From positions 1-64,000 of the forward strand of contig NZ_JACSCH020000030.1 of assembly GCF_014451325.2 (NCBI RefSeq): 64,000 nucleotides of DNA, given 5' to 3'. Below the pieces are notes generated by a model, which saw only the letters and a list, made by a program, of their open reading frames with translations, made no database searches and had not been told where the DNA came from. Shown here one piece after another: positions 23,082 through 32,713 of the stretch; positions within the stretch are counted from its first letter, which is position 1; each line of letters starts with the position of its first letter. This DNA is from Streptomyces sp. CB02980. Its GTDB lineage: Bacteria > Actinomycetota > Actinomycetes > Streptomycetales > Streptomycetaceae. The translations under genes and the position numbers were made by a program.

Positions 23082-26062
23082 CGACCGTCCCCCTCGGGTG
23101 TCGTTCCAGGTGCTGTCGGGTCGTCAGGGTCGGCGTTCTGCTCTCGCCCGCGCTGCCAGCCGCGCTGCATGGCGGCCATGCGCGCGCGTACCTCCTCGGC
23201 GTCACGCTCGAAGGAGTCGGCGTCCGCGGGCGCCGCGCCGCCGCTCGTACGGGCGTCGGCGCGCCTGCCCGTACCGCGCTCGGCCGGGCCGTCGGTCGCG
23301 CGCAGCTGGGGCGCGAGGCTGGCCTGACGGACGCGGCGGGGCAGTCCGCCGAACGGCTCGGGGCTCGCCGGCGGCGGCACGGGACCCTCCGGCGGTACGG
23401 GGACGAGGGTCGGGCCGGTGCCGCGCGGGGCGATGGGCAGACCGTGCTGCCGGCCGGTGCCGCGCGGGGGTACGGGCTGGTCGCCGGGCCGACCGGTTCC
23501 GCTCGGGGGCACCGGCCGCTCGTCCTGTCCGGTGCCGTAGGCGTGGTGGTCCGCGACGCCGGGGCCGTCCGTCACCCGGCCGAAGCCTTCGGTCACCCGG
23601 CCGGGGGCGGGGTGCGCGCGGCCGTTGAGCGGCTGGTCCAGGTCGGGGAGCGCGTGGGCCCGGTCGGGCCCGTCGGCCCCCCGGCTCCGGTCCGGTCCGT
23701 CGATGCCACGGCCCCGGTCCGGCTCGTCGAGGCGGCGGCCGTGGTCCACGACGAGGGTCGGGGTGCGACGGCGCGGCAGCGGTACGGGGCCGAGGACGCC
23801 CGCGTCGGCGGGCTTCTCCTCCTCGCCGTCGCCGTTCGTCCGGTCCGTGGCCTGCTGGTGCTGTTCGCCCGCGGGCGCGAGTCCGGAGCGGCGCCGGGCA
23901 CGGGGCCGGAAGAGGCCGCCGCGTTCGCTCTCGGTGTCGAGGAGGTCCGCCGCGCCGTCGAGCAGTACGTCGAACTCCTCGTTGCCGAGCGGCCCCTCGA
24001 GCTCGACGGGTCCGTCGAGCGGGCCGGGTGCCTCGGTCACGTCCGGGACCCTGGCGAGCGCCGGGCGGCGGCTGGGCAGGACGCCGTCGGCGGCGGTCCC
24101 GGCGTCGTCCGGGCTCGTGCGCTCCAGGGTCTTGCGGTCGAGGCGGAAGCCGGCGCCCTGGGTCTCGGGCGCGTCGGTGAGGAGCGCGGCCGGGATGAAG
24201 ACGACCGCGGTGGTCCCGCCGTACGGCGAGGTCTGGAGCGAGACACGGACGTTCTGGCGCTGGGCGAGCCGGCTGACCACGAAGAGGCCGAGCCGGTCGG
24301 TGTCCGAGAGCTCGAACTCGGGGGTCTCGGCGAGCCGGAGGTTGGCGTCGAGCAGGGCGTCGGGGTTCATGCCGAGGCCTCGGTCGTGGATCTCCAGCGT
24401 GAAGCCGTTGGCGACCCGCTCGCCGAGCACCTGGACGGCGGTGTGCGGGGGCGAGAACACCGTGGCGTTCTCGAGGAGTTCGGCGATGAGGTGGGTGAGG
24501 TCCGCGACGGCGGGGCCGCCCACGCCGAGGCGCGGGAGTCGGCGGACCTCGATGCGCTCGTAGTCCTCGACCTCGGCGACGGCGGCGCGGACCACGTCCA
24601 TGAGCTGGACGGGCTTGCGCCACTGACGGGAGGGTGCGGCGCCGGAGAGGATGACGAGGCCCTCGGCGTGCCGTCGCATGCGGGTGGTGAGGTGGTCGAG
24701 CCGGAAGAGGTCGGCGAGCTCGTCGGTGTCCTCGGTGCGCCGTTCCATGGTGTCGAGGAGGGTGAGCTGGCGGTGCAGGAGGACCTGGTTGCGGCGGGCG
24801 AGGTTGACGAACACCTCGGAGACGCCGCGCCGCAGCTCGGACTGTTTCACGGCTGCTTCGACGGCGGCGCGCTGGAGGGTGTTGAGGGCCTGGCCGACCT
24901 GGCCGACCTCGTCCTGTCCGTATCCCAGGTGCGGGACTTCGGTACCGACGTCGACCTGTTCGCCCGCGGCGAGCCGCCGCATCACGCTGGGCAGACGTAC
25001 GCCGGAGACCTCCTGGGCCTCCTTCTGGAGGCGGCGCAGGTCGCGGACGAGGTCGCGGCCGATGCGGACGGAGATGACGATCGAGGCGAGCAGGGCGAGG
25101 AAGCCGAGGACTCCGGCGACTCCGACCTTGAGGAGGACGCTGTACGCGGCGGGCTGGACGCGGTCCTGGTAGCGGTCGCCGGCCGCGGTGTTCTCCCTGG
25201 CCAGGTCGTCGAGGACGGGGCTTGCGTTGTCCTGCCAGTAGGCGGGGGTGACGGCGCGCGGGCTGTCGGTGGGGCCCTCTTCGATGATCGCGTTCTCGGC
25301 GGTGCGCAGCGGCCGGCTGTCGGGGCTGCGCCAGTACTTCTCGAAGCGGGCGCGCTCGGCGGTGGGCAGGAGTTCGAGGTTGACCTCGTAGAACTGCTCG
25401 CGGTTGGCGACGAGGTCGGATATCTCGCGGATCTCCCGGGCGGTGACCCGGTCCGCGACGAGCGCGGAGAGGACGAGCGCGTCCTCGCGGGAGAGCAGCT
25501 CACGCGCGCGGGTGATGCCGACGAGGGCGCGGCCCTGCTTGTCCATCTCCACGTTCTCGAGGGCGTGGAGGGTGACGAGGAAGCTGTAGCAGGGGTCGAC
25601 GAGCCGGTTGTAGAACTCGAGGGCCTGCATCCGGCCGATGTCACGTTTCTCCACCGAGCGGCGCAGCGAGGCGATGCCTTCGAGCGCTTCGAGGAGGGAG
25701 GTGAGCCGCTGGGCGGTGACGGGCCGCATCTCCTCGCGTACACCGGGGTCGGCGGCGTTGGCGCGGATGCGGGCGATCTGACGGTCGGTCGCCCGGCGGG
25801 TCTCGTCGAGGGAGCCGAGGGCGTCGGTGCCCCGGGGATCGGCGAGGTAGATGAGGGACTGGCGCCGTTCGAGCTGGATGACGCGGGCCGTGTCCTCGAG
25901 GGGGTAGCCGACCTTGTCGACGATGTAGCCGACGTCGAGGAGTTGGTCGGCCTCGCGTCCGGTGAGGACCGTGGCGAACCCCCACAGGCCCGTCAGGGAG
26001 ACGAGCGGTACGAGCAGCAACGCCACGATCTTCCGGCGGATGGACTTCCCGCGAAAGCGCAT
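23078..26062 (-). CDS. cvnA: Conservon sensor CvnA (nitrate-sensing, HAMP and HATPase domains)
   Basis: A 994-residue membrane sensor. A first span at residues about 10-30 and a second near 315-340 flank an extracellular all-helical nitrate/nitrite-sensing (NIT-like) domain. A HAMP linker follows, then a histidine-kinase-like ATPase region with the N box LIAELLENATVFSPP and the G box HDRGLGMNPDAL. No clear phospho-acceptor His box is seen, as is usual for conservon sensors. The last 330 residues are Pro/Arg/Gly-rich low complexity with recurring PPxGTGRP units. ATG at 26062 is the family start (MRFRGKSIRRKIVALLL). Confidence 0.92.
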   Translation of the reverse strand: MRFRGKSIRRKIVALLLVPLVSLTGLWGFATVLTGREADQLLDVGYIVDKVGYPLEDTARVIQLERRQSLIYLADPRGTDALGSLDETRRATDRQIARIRANAADPGVREEMRPVTAQRLTSLLEALEGIASLRRSVEKRDIGRMQALEFYNRLVDPCYSFLVTLHALENVEMDKQGRALVGITRARELLSREDALVLSALVADRVTAREIREISDLVANREQFYEVNLELLPTAERARFEKYWRSPDSRPLRTAENAIIEEGPTDSPRAVTPAYWQDNASPVLDDLARENTAAGDRYQDRVQPAAYSVLLKVGVAGVLGFLALLASIVISVRIGRDLVRDLRRLQKEAQEVSGVRLPSVMRRLAAGEQVDVGTEVPHLGYGQDEVGQVGQALNTLQRAAVEAAVKQSELRRGVSEVFVNLARRNQVLLHRQLTLLDTMERRTEDTDELADLFRLDHLTTRMRRHAEGLVILSGAAPSRQWRKPVQLMDVVRAAVAEVEDYERIEVRRLPRLGVGGPAVADLTHLIAELLENATVFSPPHTAVQVLGERVANGFTLEIHDRGLGMNPDALLDANLRLAETPEFELSDTDRLGLFVVSRLAQRQNVRVSLQTSPYGGTTAVVFIPAALLTDAPETQGAGFRLDRKTLERTSPDDAGTAADGVLPSRRPALARVPDVTEAPGPLDGPVELEGPLGNEEFDVLLDGAADLLDTESERGGLFRPRARRRSGLAPAGEQHQQATDRTNGDGEEEKPADAGVLGPVPLPRRRTPTLVVDHGRRLDEPDRGRGIDGPDRSRGADGPDRAHALPDLDQPLNGRAHPAPGRVTEGFGRVTDGPGVADHHAYGTGQDERPVPPSGTGRPGDQPVPPRGTGRQHGLPIAPRGTGPTLVPVPPEGPVPPPASPEPFGGLPRRVRQASLAPQLRATDGPAERGTGRRADARTSGGAAPADADSFERDAEEVRARMAAMQRGWQRGREQNADPDDPTAPGTTPEGDGR

Positions 26063-26497
26063 GGCCTCCCCCAGCTCGACCTCCGTGGCCCCGGAGGTCC
26101 TTCACGTTCGTGACGTCCGGCGTCAACACGCGGCGTCAACCTTGAGATTCAACAAACGGCGGCGTGAGCCTACTACTGCATCACGGCCATCCCGAAGGCA
26201 TGTCCGGGCTGTTTTCAGCCTGTCGAGTGAGTCTTGATCATGAGATGTCCTGGTATTCGGGGAGTTGGGATTGGTCAATGTGGCGTAGGACACCTGACGA
26301 TGCGCCATTTCTCCGGCCTGCGGAGATGGCTGGAATTATTCGTTCCGGTCCCATCCCGCTCACGTTCATCCCAGGTCGGACGAAACCTTTTCCCTCACTC
26401 GTGCGTCAATAAGTACGGGGCGGGTTCTGTCCGTGTATAGGCGCTCAAGACGGGCAACCGTTCCTGAAGACGGTCAGTGGTGGGGAGTGACAGGACA
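26063..26497. other. Divergent intergenic region, A+T-richer than surroundings
   Basis: 435 nt between cvnA and the 122-aa gene with no convincing coding sequence. On the minus strand GTTGACGCCG occurs twice with 13-nt period (26118-26127 and 26131-26140), a possible regulator site for cvnA. TAGGCT-like -10 elements occur at about 26167-26172 (minus). Plus-strand -10 candidates are TAGGAC near 26286 and TATAGG at 26436-26441, without good -35 elements. Confidence 0.5.
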
Positions 26498-26866
26498 ATG
26501 GAACACGAGGCGCGGTCGGCCGGGCAGTTGTGGGTGGAGGACGACCGGGCGCGACGGCGGATGCCTGACCCGGTGCGCAACTCCGCCGTACGGGCCGTGA
26601 TGCTCACATCGGTGACGCTCGTCCAGGGAGTCGTGGCGTTCTTCAGCTCCGTGACGGGCTCATGGCTGGCGTTCCCGGTGACCGTCAGCGCGGTGGTCTC
26701 CACCGTCGTGGCCACCTGGAGCGTGCTCGACATCTGGATCACCCGTCAGGTGTGGCGCCAGCGCAACGGCGTGGTGTCGGAGCCGAGCAGCACGGCGCGT
26801 CCGTCGCTCCGTGCGAAGCGCGGGGAGGGCCGGGCGGAGACGGCGTCGCTGTCCGAGGCGGCCTGA
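26498..26866 (+). CDS. Small two-span membrane protein, function unknown
   Basis: A 122-residue protein; ATG at 26498 has AGGA just upstream. Two hydrophobic spans lie near residues 32-55 (AVMLTSVTLVQGVVAFFSSV) and 60-85 (AFPVTVSAVVSTVVATWSVL). Charged tails lie on both sides (VEDDRARRRMPD and a basic C-terminus). No family recognised. It stands alone, divergent from the conservon, and is closed by two strong hairpins. Confidence 0.75.
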   Translation: MEHEARSAGQLWVEDDRARRRMPDPVRNSAVRAVMLTSVTLVQGVVAFFSSVTGSWLAFPVTVSAVVSTVVATWSVLDIWITRQVWRQRNGVVSEPSSTARPSLRAKRGEGRAETASLSEAA

Positions 26867-26881
26867 CCCGGCGAAACGAAG

Positions 26882-26923
26882 GTGAGCGGCCCGGCCCCCT
26901 GTCGAGGGAGCCGGGCCGCTCAC
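26882..26923. terminator. Terminator hairpin 1 of a convergent pair
   Basis: Perfect 14-bp inverted repeat, GTGAGCGGCCCGGC (26882-26895) with GCCGGGCCGCTCAC (26910-26923). Confidence 0.9.
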
Positions 26924-26930
26924 TTGTGCG

Positions 26931-26970
26931 CTAGGGCCTGTCCGCCCCTGATCCGCCGGACAGGCCCTAG
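26931..26970. terminator. Terminator hairpin 2 of a convergent pair
   Basis: Perfect 14-bp inverted repeat, CTAGGGCCTGTCCG (26931-26944) with CGGACAGGCCCTAG (26957-26970), eight nt after the first hairpin and before the SMC-like gene end. Confidence 0.88.
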
Positions 26971-27005
26971 GGGCCGCAAGCCCGGCCTGATCGGCAAGAC
27001 ACCCC

Positions 27006-30000
27006 CTAGAGGGCCGCCGGTCGGCTCGGGTCGTCCGACGCGTGCCGGCGGAACATCCGCGTCGCCGTGATCTCGCCGTGGATCGTCTCGCCCTCCGCCG
27101 CGGTCTGCGGCAGACCCGGACGGAGATGCTCCTCCACGCTGATGTACTTGAGGCCGGCCCGCAGGTCGGCGTCGTTGCGCAGCCGGATCACCAGGGGGAA
27201 CTCGGCGAGCGCGGTCGTGTCGAACAGCCCCGTCGTGTACAGGAGCTGCACGCCCAGCGCGTCCGACACGGCCCGCTGGAGCTCCAGGAGGTACGTGGCG
27301 TTGGCGCGGCCGATCGGGTTGTCCAGGAACAGGGTGCCCGCGTGCCGGTGCTTGTCGCGGCCCCGGTCGTTGGAGCGGAGCGCCGCCATCGTGCAGTACA
27401 GGGCGATGGCCGCGGTGAGCAGCTGACCGCCGGAGAAGACGTCGCCCATCTGCCCGACGGGCACCCGCTCGGCGCGCAGCACCGCGTCCGGCTTGAGGAT
27501 CTCGACGGATACGCCCTTGGGTTCGAGCGCCGCCTGGACTCCGCGGAGCAGCAGGGACATGCCGTCGCGGCGCAGGTCGGAGTTCTTCTTGACGGCGGCG
27601 CGGGTCGCCTCGTCGACGACCTCGCCGAGCCGCTCCGCGAGGGTGGCCTGGTCCGGCTCCTCGAACCGGATCCGCAGGAACTCCTGGCCCGACCACTCGC
27701 CGAGGCCCTCGGGGAGCCGGGAGAGGCGCTGTGCCGAGCGGAGCGTCGCGAGCGAGGACTCCACCAGGCCGCGCAGCCGGTCGACGATCGAGTCGCGGTT
27801 GCGCTCCAGCTGCTCCAGCTCGTCGGTGAGGACCCGCAGTCGGGGTGCGAAGGCCTCGGCCCACTTGGCGGCGTGCTCGGGCAGCGCCGACGCGGGCAGT
27901 TCGCGGATCTGCTGGCGGGCCGGGGTGCGGACCTGCTCGTACCGGGTGGAGTTGGCGTGCCGTACGAGGATGTCGCTCGCCTCGCGCACGGCGGCGTCGG
28001 CCGCCGAGAGCTCGGCCGTGCAGGAACGCAGCGAGCGGCGCGCCTCGGCGGCCGTCGTACGTGCCTCCTCCAGGCTGCCGGGGTACGGCTCGGTCTCCTC
28101 CCGCTCCTCGTCGGTGTGGTCGCGGAGCAGGTCCCGCAGCAGGGCGGCGGTCTCGTCGAAGCCGCCCGCCGCGTCCTCGGCGGCCCGGTGGTCCCGGAGC
28201 AGCCCGGTGTGGGCGGCGCGGGCCGCCTCCAGGGCGTCGGTGCGGGAGGCGAGTTCGGCGGTGGCGGTACGGAGCAGGGCCTGGGCCCGCTCGGCGTCGG
28301 CGGGGACGAGGTCCTCGGGCAGCTCGGTGTGCTCCCCGCCGTCCTCGGGGGCGAGCCGCTCGGCCTCGCCGCGCAGGCGGCCGAGCTTCTCGCTGGCCTC
28401 CGACGCGCGGGTCTCCAGCATCTGTACGAGGGACTCGGCGCGGGCGGCGGCGGCCTGCCGGGACGGGCCGTCGGCGCCGTCCGTGGACTCCAGGAGCTGC
28501 TCGGCGCGGGTGCGGACCTTGTTGGTGAGGCGGTCGAGCTCGGCGAGGGCGGCGGACTCGTCGCCCTCGGCGCGGGCCTGCTCGGCGCGCAGGTCGGCGC
28601 CGACGCCGACCTTCTCGTACAGCTGGGACGCGGCCCGGTAGGCCTCGCGCAGGGTGGGCAGCGCGGCGCGGGGCGCGGGCGCGTCACCCTCGGGGAGGGT
28701 GTCGGGGGCGCCGGCGATCTCGGCGCGCTCGGCCCGCAGGGCGCGGGCGGTGCGGTGGGCGTCGTCGGCGGAGCGCTGGGTCGCGCGGCGGTCCTCGTCG
28801 GCGGCACGCGCGCGTTCCAGGCAGGTCTGGGCACGGGCCTCGGCCTCGGCGGCGTCGTCGGCGAGTTCACGGAGCTTGGCCTGCCAGGCGGACCGCTCGC
28901 GCAGCCGGAAGGCGAGGCCCGCGAGGGCGTCGGCGACCCGGCGGGCGCGCTGGGCCGCCTCCTGGCGCTCGTCCCGTACCTGGGCGGCTTCGGCGGCGGC
29001 CTCGTCGGCCTCCGCGCGCGCGGTGCGGGCCTCGTCGAGGGTGGCGGTCGCGGCCTCCGCGGTCTCCCCCGCGGTGGTGGCGACGGCCGCGAGTTCGGCG
29101 AGCATCCCGGGCGGGCAGTCGGCGCGCCAGGAGCCGATCCGGGCCGCGAGGGAGCGGTCGCCGGCGAGGCGGGCGGCGAGGGTGCGGATCTCCTCGTCGC
29201 GGGCGGTGGCGCGGGCACGCAGGGCGTGCCGTTCCTCGTCGGCCGCGTGCTCGTCGTGCATGGCCGGGTTCGGCGGGACGAGGAAGACGCTGTGGACGCT
29301 GCTGTCGTCCGCGGTGTCCTGCGCCGGTACGGGGGCGAGCAGGGCGGCGGCCGTGCCGACGGCCACGGCGGAGCGCGGCAGCAGGGCCGCGGTGCCGAGG
29401 ACCTCGCGGGCCCGGCCGTACGAGACGGGGTCGGTGATCACGACGCCGTCGACCAGCTCGGGGCGGGCGGCGAGGACGCGTGCGTGGTCGCCGGGGTCGA
29501 CGGCCTGGGCGAGGTAGCGCCAGCCGGGGAGGGCGGGGATGCCGTGCTCGCCGAGGTACTCGACGGTGGCGAGGACGTCGGGGCCCGGCGGCAGCAGGCC
29601 GCCGTCGCCGAGGGCGCCGAGGATGCGGGAGTCGTCGGCCGCGGCGGTGCGCAGCTCGAAGAGCTGGCGCTCGGCGGAGGTGACGGCCTGGTCGAGCATG
29701 CCGCGCAGGTCGTCGGCGTACCGGTCGAACTCGGTGACGGTGAGCGGGCCCTGGGGCTCGCCGCCGGTGTCCATGCCGGCGGCTTCCCCGGGGTCGGCGC
29801 CGGGAGTGGCGGCGCGCTGTCCGGGCAGGGGCGAGCCGGTGCTCGGGCGGTGCGAACCGGTGGCGGGGAGGCTCAGGAGTTCGGCGAGGCGCTGCTCGCC
29901 GGCGAGCAGCTCGGCGGCGCGGCGCTCCGCGTCGTAGGCGTTCCCGGCGGCCTCGGCGGCGTCCGCGGCGCGGGCCGCGGCGAGTTCGGCGCGGGCCTCG

Positions 30001-31706
30001 GCCCCGGCGGCCTCACGCGCGCGGTCCGCTGCCGTACGGGCTGCCTCGCGCGCGGTGTCCCAGGCGGCGACCGTCGTCTTCTCGGCGTCGCTCGCGGCGA
30101 GCGCGGCGCGGGCGGGGTCGGCGTCGGGCGCGGTGTCGTCGAGCCAGCCGGCCCGTACGGCCTCGGCGGTCTCCTGCTCGACCTCGGCGAGACGCTGGCG
30201 CAGGTGCCCGGCCTCGCTACGGGCCCGCTGGGCCTCGGTCGCGGCGGCCGTGGCGTCGCGGTGGGCGGTCTCGCCGGCTTCCTGGAGGGCGGTGGAGCGT
30301 TCCTCCTCCTCGGCCGCGTGGCGCTCGCCCTCCTCGGCGGCGGAGGAGAGGGCCCGTACGAGGTCGGCGGCGGCCTCGGCGCGGGCCGCGAGCGCCGGTG
30401 CGGCATCCCGCTCCGCCTCGCGGATGGCGGCGGCCACGCGCGCGGAGCGGTCGCCGGCGGCGCGGTGGCGGAGGACGACCTCGGCCGCCTGCCAGGCGGA
30501 GTGCACGGTGCGGGCGTCGGTGAGTTCGCGGCGCTGGGACGCGGCGCCCTTCTCGGCGGCGGTCAGCGCCAGGGAGGCGTGCCGGTAGGCGAGTTCGGCG
30601 GCGATGAGGGCGGCGCGCCCGCGGGCGGTCTCGGCCTCGGCGACGGCGTGTCCCGCGGAGGTGACCTGCTGGGCGAGTTCGGCTCCACGCGCGCGTTCCA
30701 CGGCGGCGCGGGCGGAGAGCCGGCGGGCCAGGGTACGGGTGCGGCGCTCGGCCGCCGTGTGGATGTCGCGCGTGGTGGAGCGGGTCCCGGCGGCCTCGAC
30801 GATCCGGTTGAGGAGGTCCACGGAACCGGCCGTGAACTCGCGCTCGGCGGTGAGCTCGGCGCGGCGGCCGAGCTTGTTGCCGAAGCCTCCGACGAGGTCG
30901 GCGAGACCGTCGGTGTCCCGGGTGTCGGTGACGGCCCGCAGCAGCAGGTCGGTGAAGTCGGAGTCCTTCTTGACCGCGAAGAGGCCGGCCGCCTCGCCCT
31001 CGTCGGCGTTCATCTCGCGCTGGTAGCGGAAGAGTTCCGGGTCGAGTCCGAGCTCGCCGAGGTGCTCGTTCCAGCGGTCGTGGATCTCCTCCCAGTAGAC
31101 CTCCAGGTGCGGGTACGCCTTGCCCGCCTCCGTGATCGCGTCGCGGAAGCCCTTCATGGTGCGGCGGCGGCCGGTCGCGCCGGAGGCGCCCTCGACGGGC
31201 GCGCGGACGGACGTCGCCTCGGCGACGGGGAGGTTGTCCAGGCTGAGTCCGGGGCCGGGGCGGAACGAGTACCAGGCCTCGGCGAACTTCCGCGGGTCGG
31301 AGGAGACCTGCCGGCCGCGCCACTCGCTTGCCTTGCCGACGACGACCAGTTCACCGGTGAGGGTGTGCTGCCACTCCAGGGCGACGTGCCCGCAGTCGTC
31401 GGCGAGGAGGAACTTGCGCAGCACGCCGGAGCTGGCGCCACCCAGGGTGTTGCGGTGGCCCGGGAGCATGACCGAGAAGATCAGCTTGAGGAGGACGGAC
31501 TTGCCGCCGCCGTTCTCCAGGAAGAGCACGCCCGCGGGGGCGGGACGGCGCGGCGGGCCGACCGGCTCCTCCGCGAAGAACTCCGCCTGTGTGGGGGCGG
31601 GGTGGGGCACGGGCGCGCCGACCCCGCGCAGGTCCAGGACGGTGTCGGCGTAGCGCGCACCGGCGGGACCGATGGAGTACAGGCGGACCCGGGACAGCTC
31701 GTACAT
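27006..31706 (-). CDS. SMC-like coiled-coil ATPase (MukB/MksB/JetC-type)
   Basis: A 1566-residue protein with split ABC-type ATPase ends and a long coiled coil between, the SMC/MukB/Rad50 plan (E. coli MukB is 1486). The N-terminal head has Walker A LENGGGKS (K69) and a VALEWQH strand. Residues about 330-1400 are Ala/Glu/Arg-rich heptads. The C-terminal head has signature VFSGGQLL (1424-1428) and Walker B TLFLDN (D1462), where Asn1463 replaces the usual catalytic Glu. It is the last gene of a coupled operon whose other products look like MukF- and MukE-type subunits. Likely role: DNA loop extrusion for chromosome organisation, or plasmid/phage defence as in Wadjet. No JetD-like nuclease gene is nearby. 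Confidence 0.85.
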   Translation of the reverse strand: MYELSRVRLYSIGPAGARYADTVLDLRGVGAPVPHPAPTQAEFFAEEPVGPPRRPAPAGVLFLENGGGKSVLLKLIFSVMLPGHRNTLGGASSGVLRKFLLADDCGHVALEWQHTLTGELVVVGKASEWRGRQVSSDPRKFAEAWYSFRPGPGLSLDNLPVAEATSVRAPVEGASGATGRRRTMKGFRDAITEAGKAYPHLEVYWEEIHDRWNEHLGELGLDPELFRYQREMNADEGEAAGLFAVKKDSDFTDLLLRAVTDTRDTDGLADLVGGFGNKLGRRAELTAEREFTAGSVDLLNRIVEAAGTRSTTRDIHTAAERRTRTLARRLSARAAVERARGAELAQQVTSAGHAVAEAETARGRAALIAAELAYRHASLALTAAEKGAASQRRELTDARTVHSAWQAAEVVLRHRAAGDRSARVAAAIREAERDAAPALAARAEAAADLVRALSSAAEEGERHAAEEEERSTALQEAGETAHRDATAAATEAQRARSEAGHLRQRLAEVEQETAEAVRAGWLDDTAPDADPARAALAASDAEKTTVAAWDTAREAARTAADRAREAAGAEARAELAAARAADAAEAAGNAYDAERRAAELLAGEQRLAELLSLPATGSHRPSTGSPLPGQRAATPGADPGEAAGMDTGGEPQGPLTVTEFDRYADDLRGMLDQAVTSAERQLFELRTAAADDSRILGALGDGGLLPPGPDVLATVEYLGEHGIPALPGWRYLAQAVDPGDHARVLAARPELVDGVVITDPVSYGRAREVLGTAALLPRSAVAVGTAAALLAPVPAQDTADDSSVHSVFLVPPNPAMHDEHAADEERHALRARATARDEEIRTLAARLAGDRSLAARIGSWRADCPPGMLAELAAVATTAGETAEAATATLDEARTARAEADEAAAEAAQVRDERQEAAQRARRVADALAGLAFRLRERSAWQAKLRELADDAAEAEARAQTCLERARAADEDRRATQRSADDAHRTARALRAERAEIAGAPDTLPEGDAPAPRAALPTLREAYRAASQLYEKVGVGADLRAEQARAEGDESAALAELDRLTNKVRTRAEQLLESTDGADGPSRQAAAARAESLVQMLETRASEASEKLGRLRGEAERLAPEDGGEHTELPEDLVPADAERAQALLRTATAELASRTDALEAARAAHTGLLRDHRAAEDAAGGFDETAALLRDLLRDHTDEEREETEPYPGSLEEARTTAAEARRSLRSCTAELSAADAAVREASDILVRHANSTRYEQVRTPARQQIRELPASALPEHAAKWAEAFAPRLRVLTDELEQLERNRDSIVDRLRGLVESSLATLRSAQRLSRLPEGLGEWSGQEFLRIRFEEPDQATLAERLGEVVDEATRAAVKKNSDLRRDGMSLLLRGVQAALEPKGVSVEILKPDAVLRAERVPVGQMGDVFSGGQLLTAAIALYCTMAALRSNDRGRDKHRHAGTLFLDNPIGRANATYLLELQRAVSDALGVQLLYTTGLFDTTALAEFPLVIRLRNDADLRAGLKYISVEEHLRPGLPQTAAEGETIHGEITATRMFRRHASDDPSRPAAL

Positions 31707-31786
31707 GGCGAGGGACTCTCGTGCTCTCGTGCTCGGGAAGAACGGTTACGCGGGCGGGCGGTTGCGCCGACGGTTACTCGGGGCGG

Positions 31787-32713
31787 TCAGGCCGACGGTG
31801 GCGCGTGGAAGGGCAGGCCCGCGTCGGCCGCGATCTCCAGGTCGTCGCCCTCGGGCGGCGGCAGGAGGGTGGCGGAGCCGTCGCTGACGGGGACGACGCC
31901 GAGTTCGAGGAGCTCGGCCATGGCGGCGGAGCCGGCCATGTCGCGGACCTGGAGCTGATAGCGGGCGGTGGTGCGGTAGGAGCCGCCGCCCTCGTCCCCG
32001 GTGCGCTGGAGGAAGCCGGAGTCGGTGAGGAAGGCGGCCGCCTTGCCGACGATGCCGGTGGTGGATCCGGCGAGGCGGCGGGCGTCCTTGGTGGCGCCGG
32101 TGGCGCTGCGGCGGGCGTAGATCCGCCAGGCGGCCTCCAGGCCGGGGGCGTCGGACGCGGGGTCGGTGTTCTCGCCCTGCTCCTCGGCGCGCTGCTCCAG
32201 ACGCAGGCACGCCTGCCGTACGAACGCGTCGACGCCGTTGACGGTGAGACGGCCGATGTACGCGTCGTCGGCGAGGTCCTCGGGGCGGGGGAAGGCCATG
32301 GCGGCGACGGCGAGATGGGCCAGGCCGTGCAGGAAGCGGTCGGCCGAGTCGGTGGAGGCGCGGCGCGCGTAGTCGCCCATGCGGACGGCGAAGACGGAGT
32401 CCTCGCCGGCGGTGACGGCCATCCCCGCGCGGGGGGAGACCTCGAGGACGATGAGCCCGAGACCGGTCGCCACGGCGTCGGCGAGGCGCCCGAAGGCGGG
32501 GTCCTCGCGGTAGCGGCGCAGCAGCTCCGCGTACTCGGCGTCGCGGGCGGGGAGCAGCTTGGGCTGCAGCCCGAAGGAGACGAGGCGGGCCGCGTCGGAG
32601 GCGTCGGCGGGGGTGACGGCGGGCGCGGAGCCGCCGCCCGTGGAGGCGGCCGGGGGCTGCGGGGGCTCCTGCTCGCCCCACGCGTCGGCGTACTCGGCGT
32701 GGGTTTCGCTCAC
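31787..32713 (-). CDS. MukE/JetB-like accessory subunit of the SMC-type complex (putative)
   Basis: A 308-residue soluble protein starting in a GTGA overlap with the Pro-rich gene and ending 80 nt before the SMC-like gene. After a Pro/Ala-rich N-terminus (residues 1-40) it is mostly helical, with a LLRRYREDPAFGRLADAVATGLGL segment split over residues 60-85 and a later winged-helix-like stretch (IVGKAAAFLTDSGFLQRTGDEGG ... YRTTARYQLQV). Size, position and two-winged-helix look match the MukE/MksE/JetB (KITE-type) subunit that binds the kleisin. This assignment rests on context and pattern, not on a clear motif. Confidence 0.7.
   Translation of the reverse strand: MSETHAEYADAWGEQEPPQPPAASTGGGSAPAVTPADASDAARLVSFGLQPKLLPARDAEYAELLRRYREDPAFGRLADAVATGLGLIVLEVSPRAGMAVTAGEDSVFAVRMGDYARRASTDSADRFLHGLAHLAVAAMAFPRPEDLADDAYIGRLTVNGVDAFVRQACLRLEQRAEEQGENTDPASDAPGLEAAWRIYARRSATGATKDARRLAGSTTGIVGKAAAFLTDSGFLQRTGDEGGGSYRTTARYQLQVRDMAGSAAMAELLELGVVPVSDGSATLLPPPEGDDLEIAADAGLPFHAPPSA

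Noticed and set aside
23593..26113. Plus-strand frames over 1000 codons opposite cvnA
   Set aside because: They are antisense mirrors of cvnA, a common effect in high-GC genes.
26123..26308. Small minus-strand open frame upstream of cvnA
   Set aside because: No ribosome-binding site, ordinary base composition at the third codon position, and it covers the probable promoter region.
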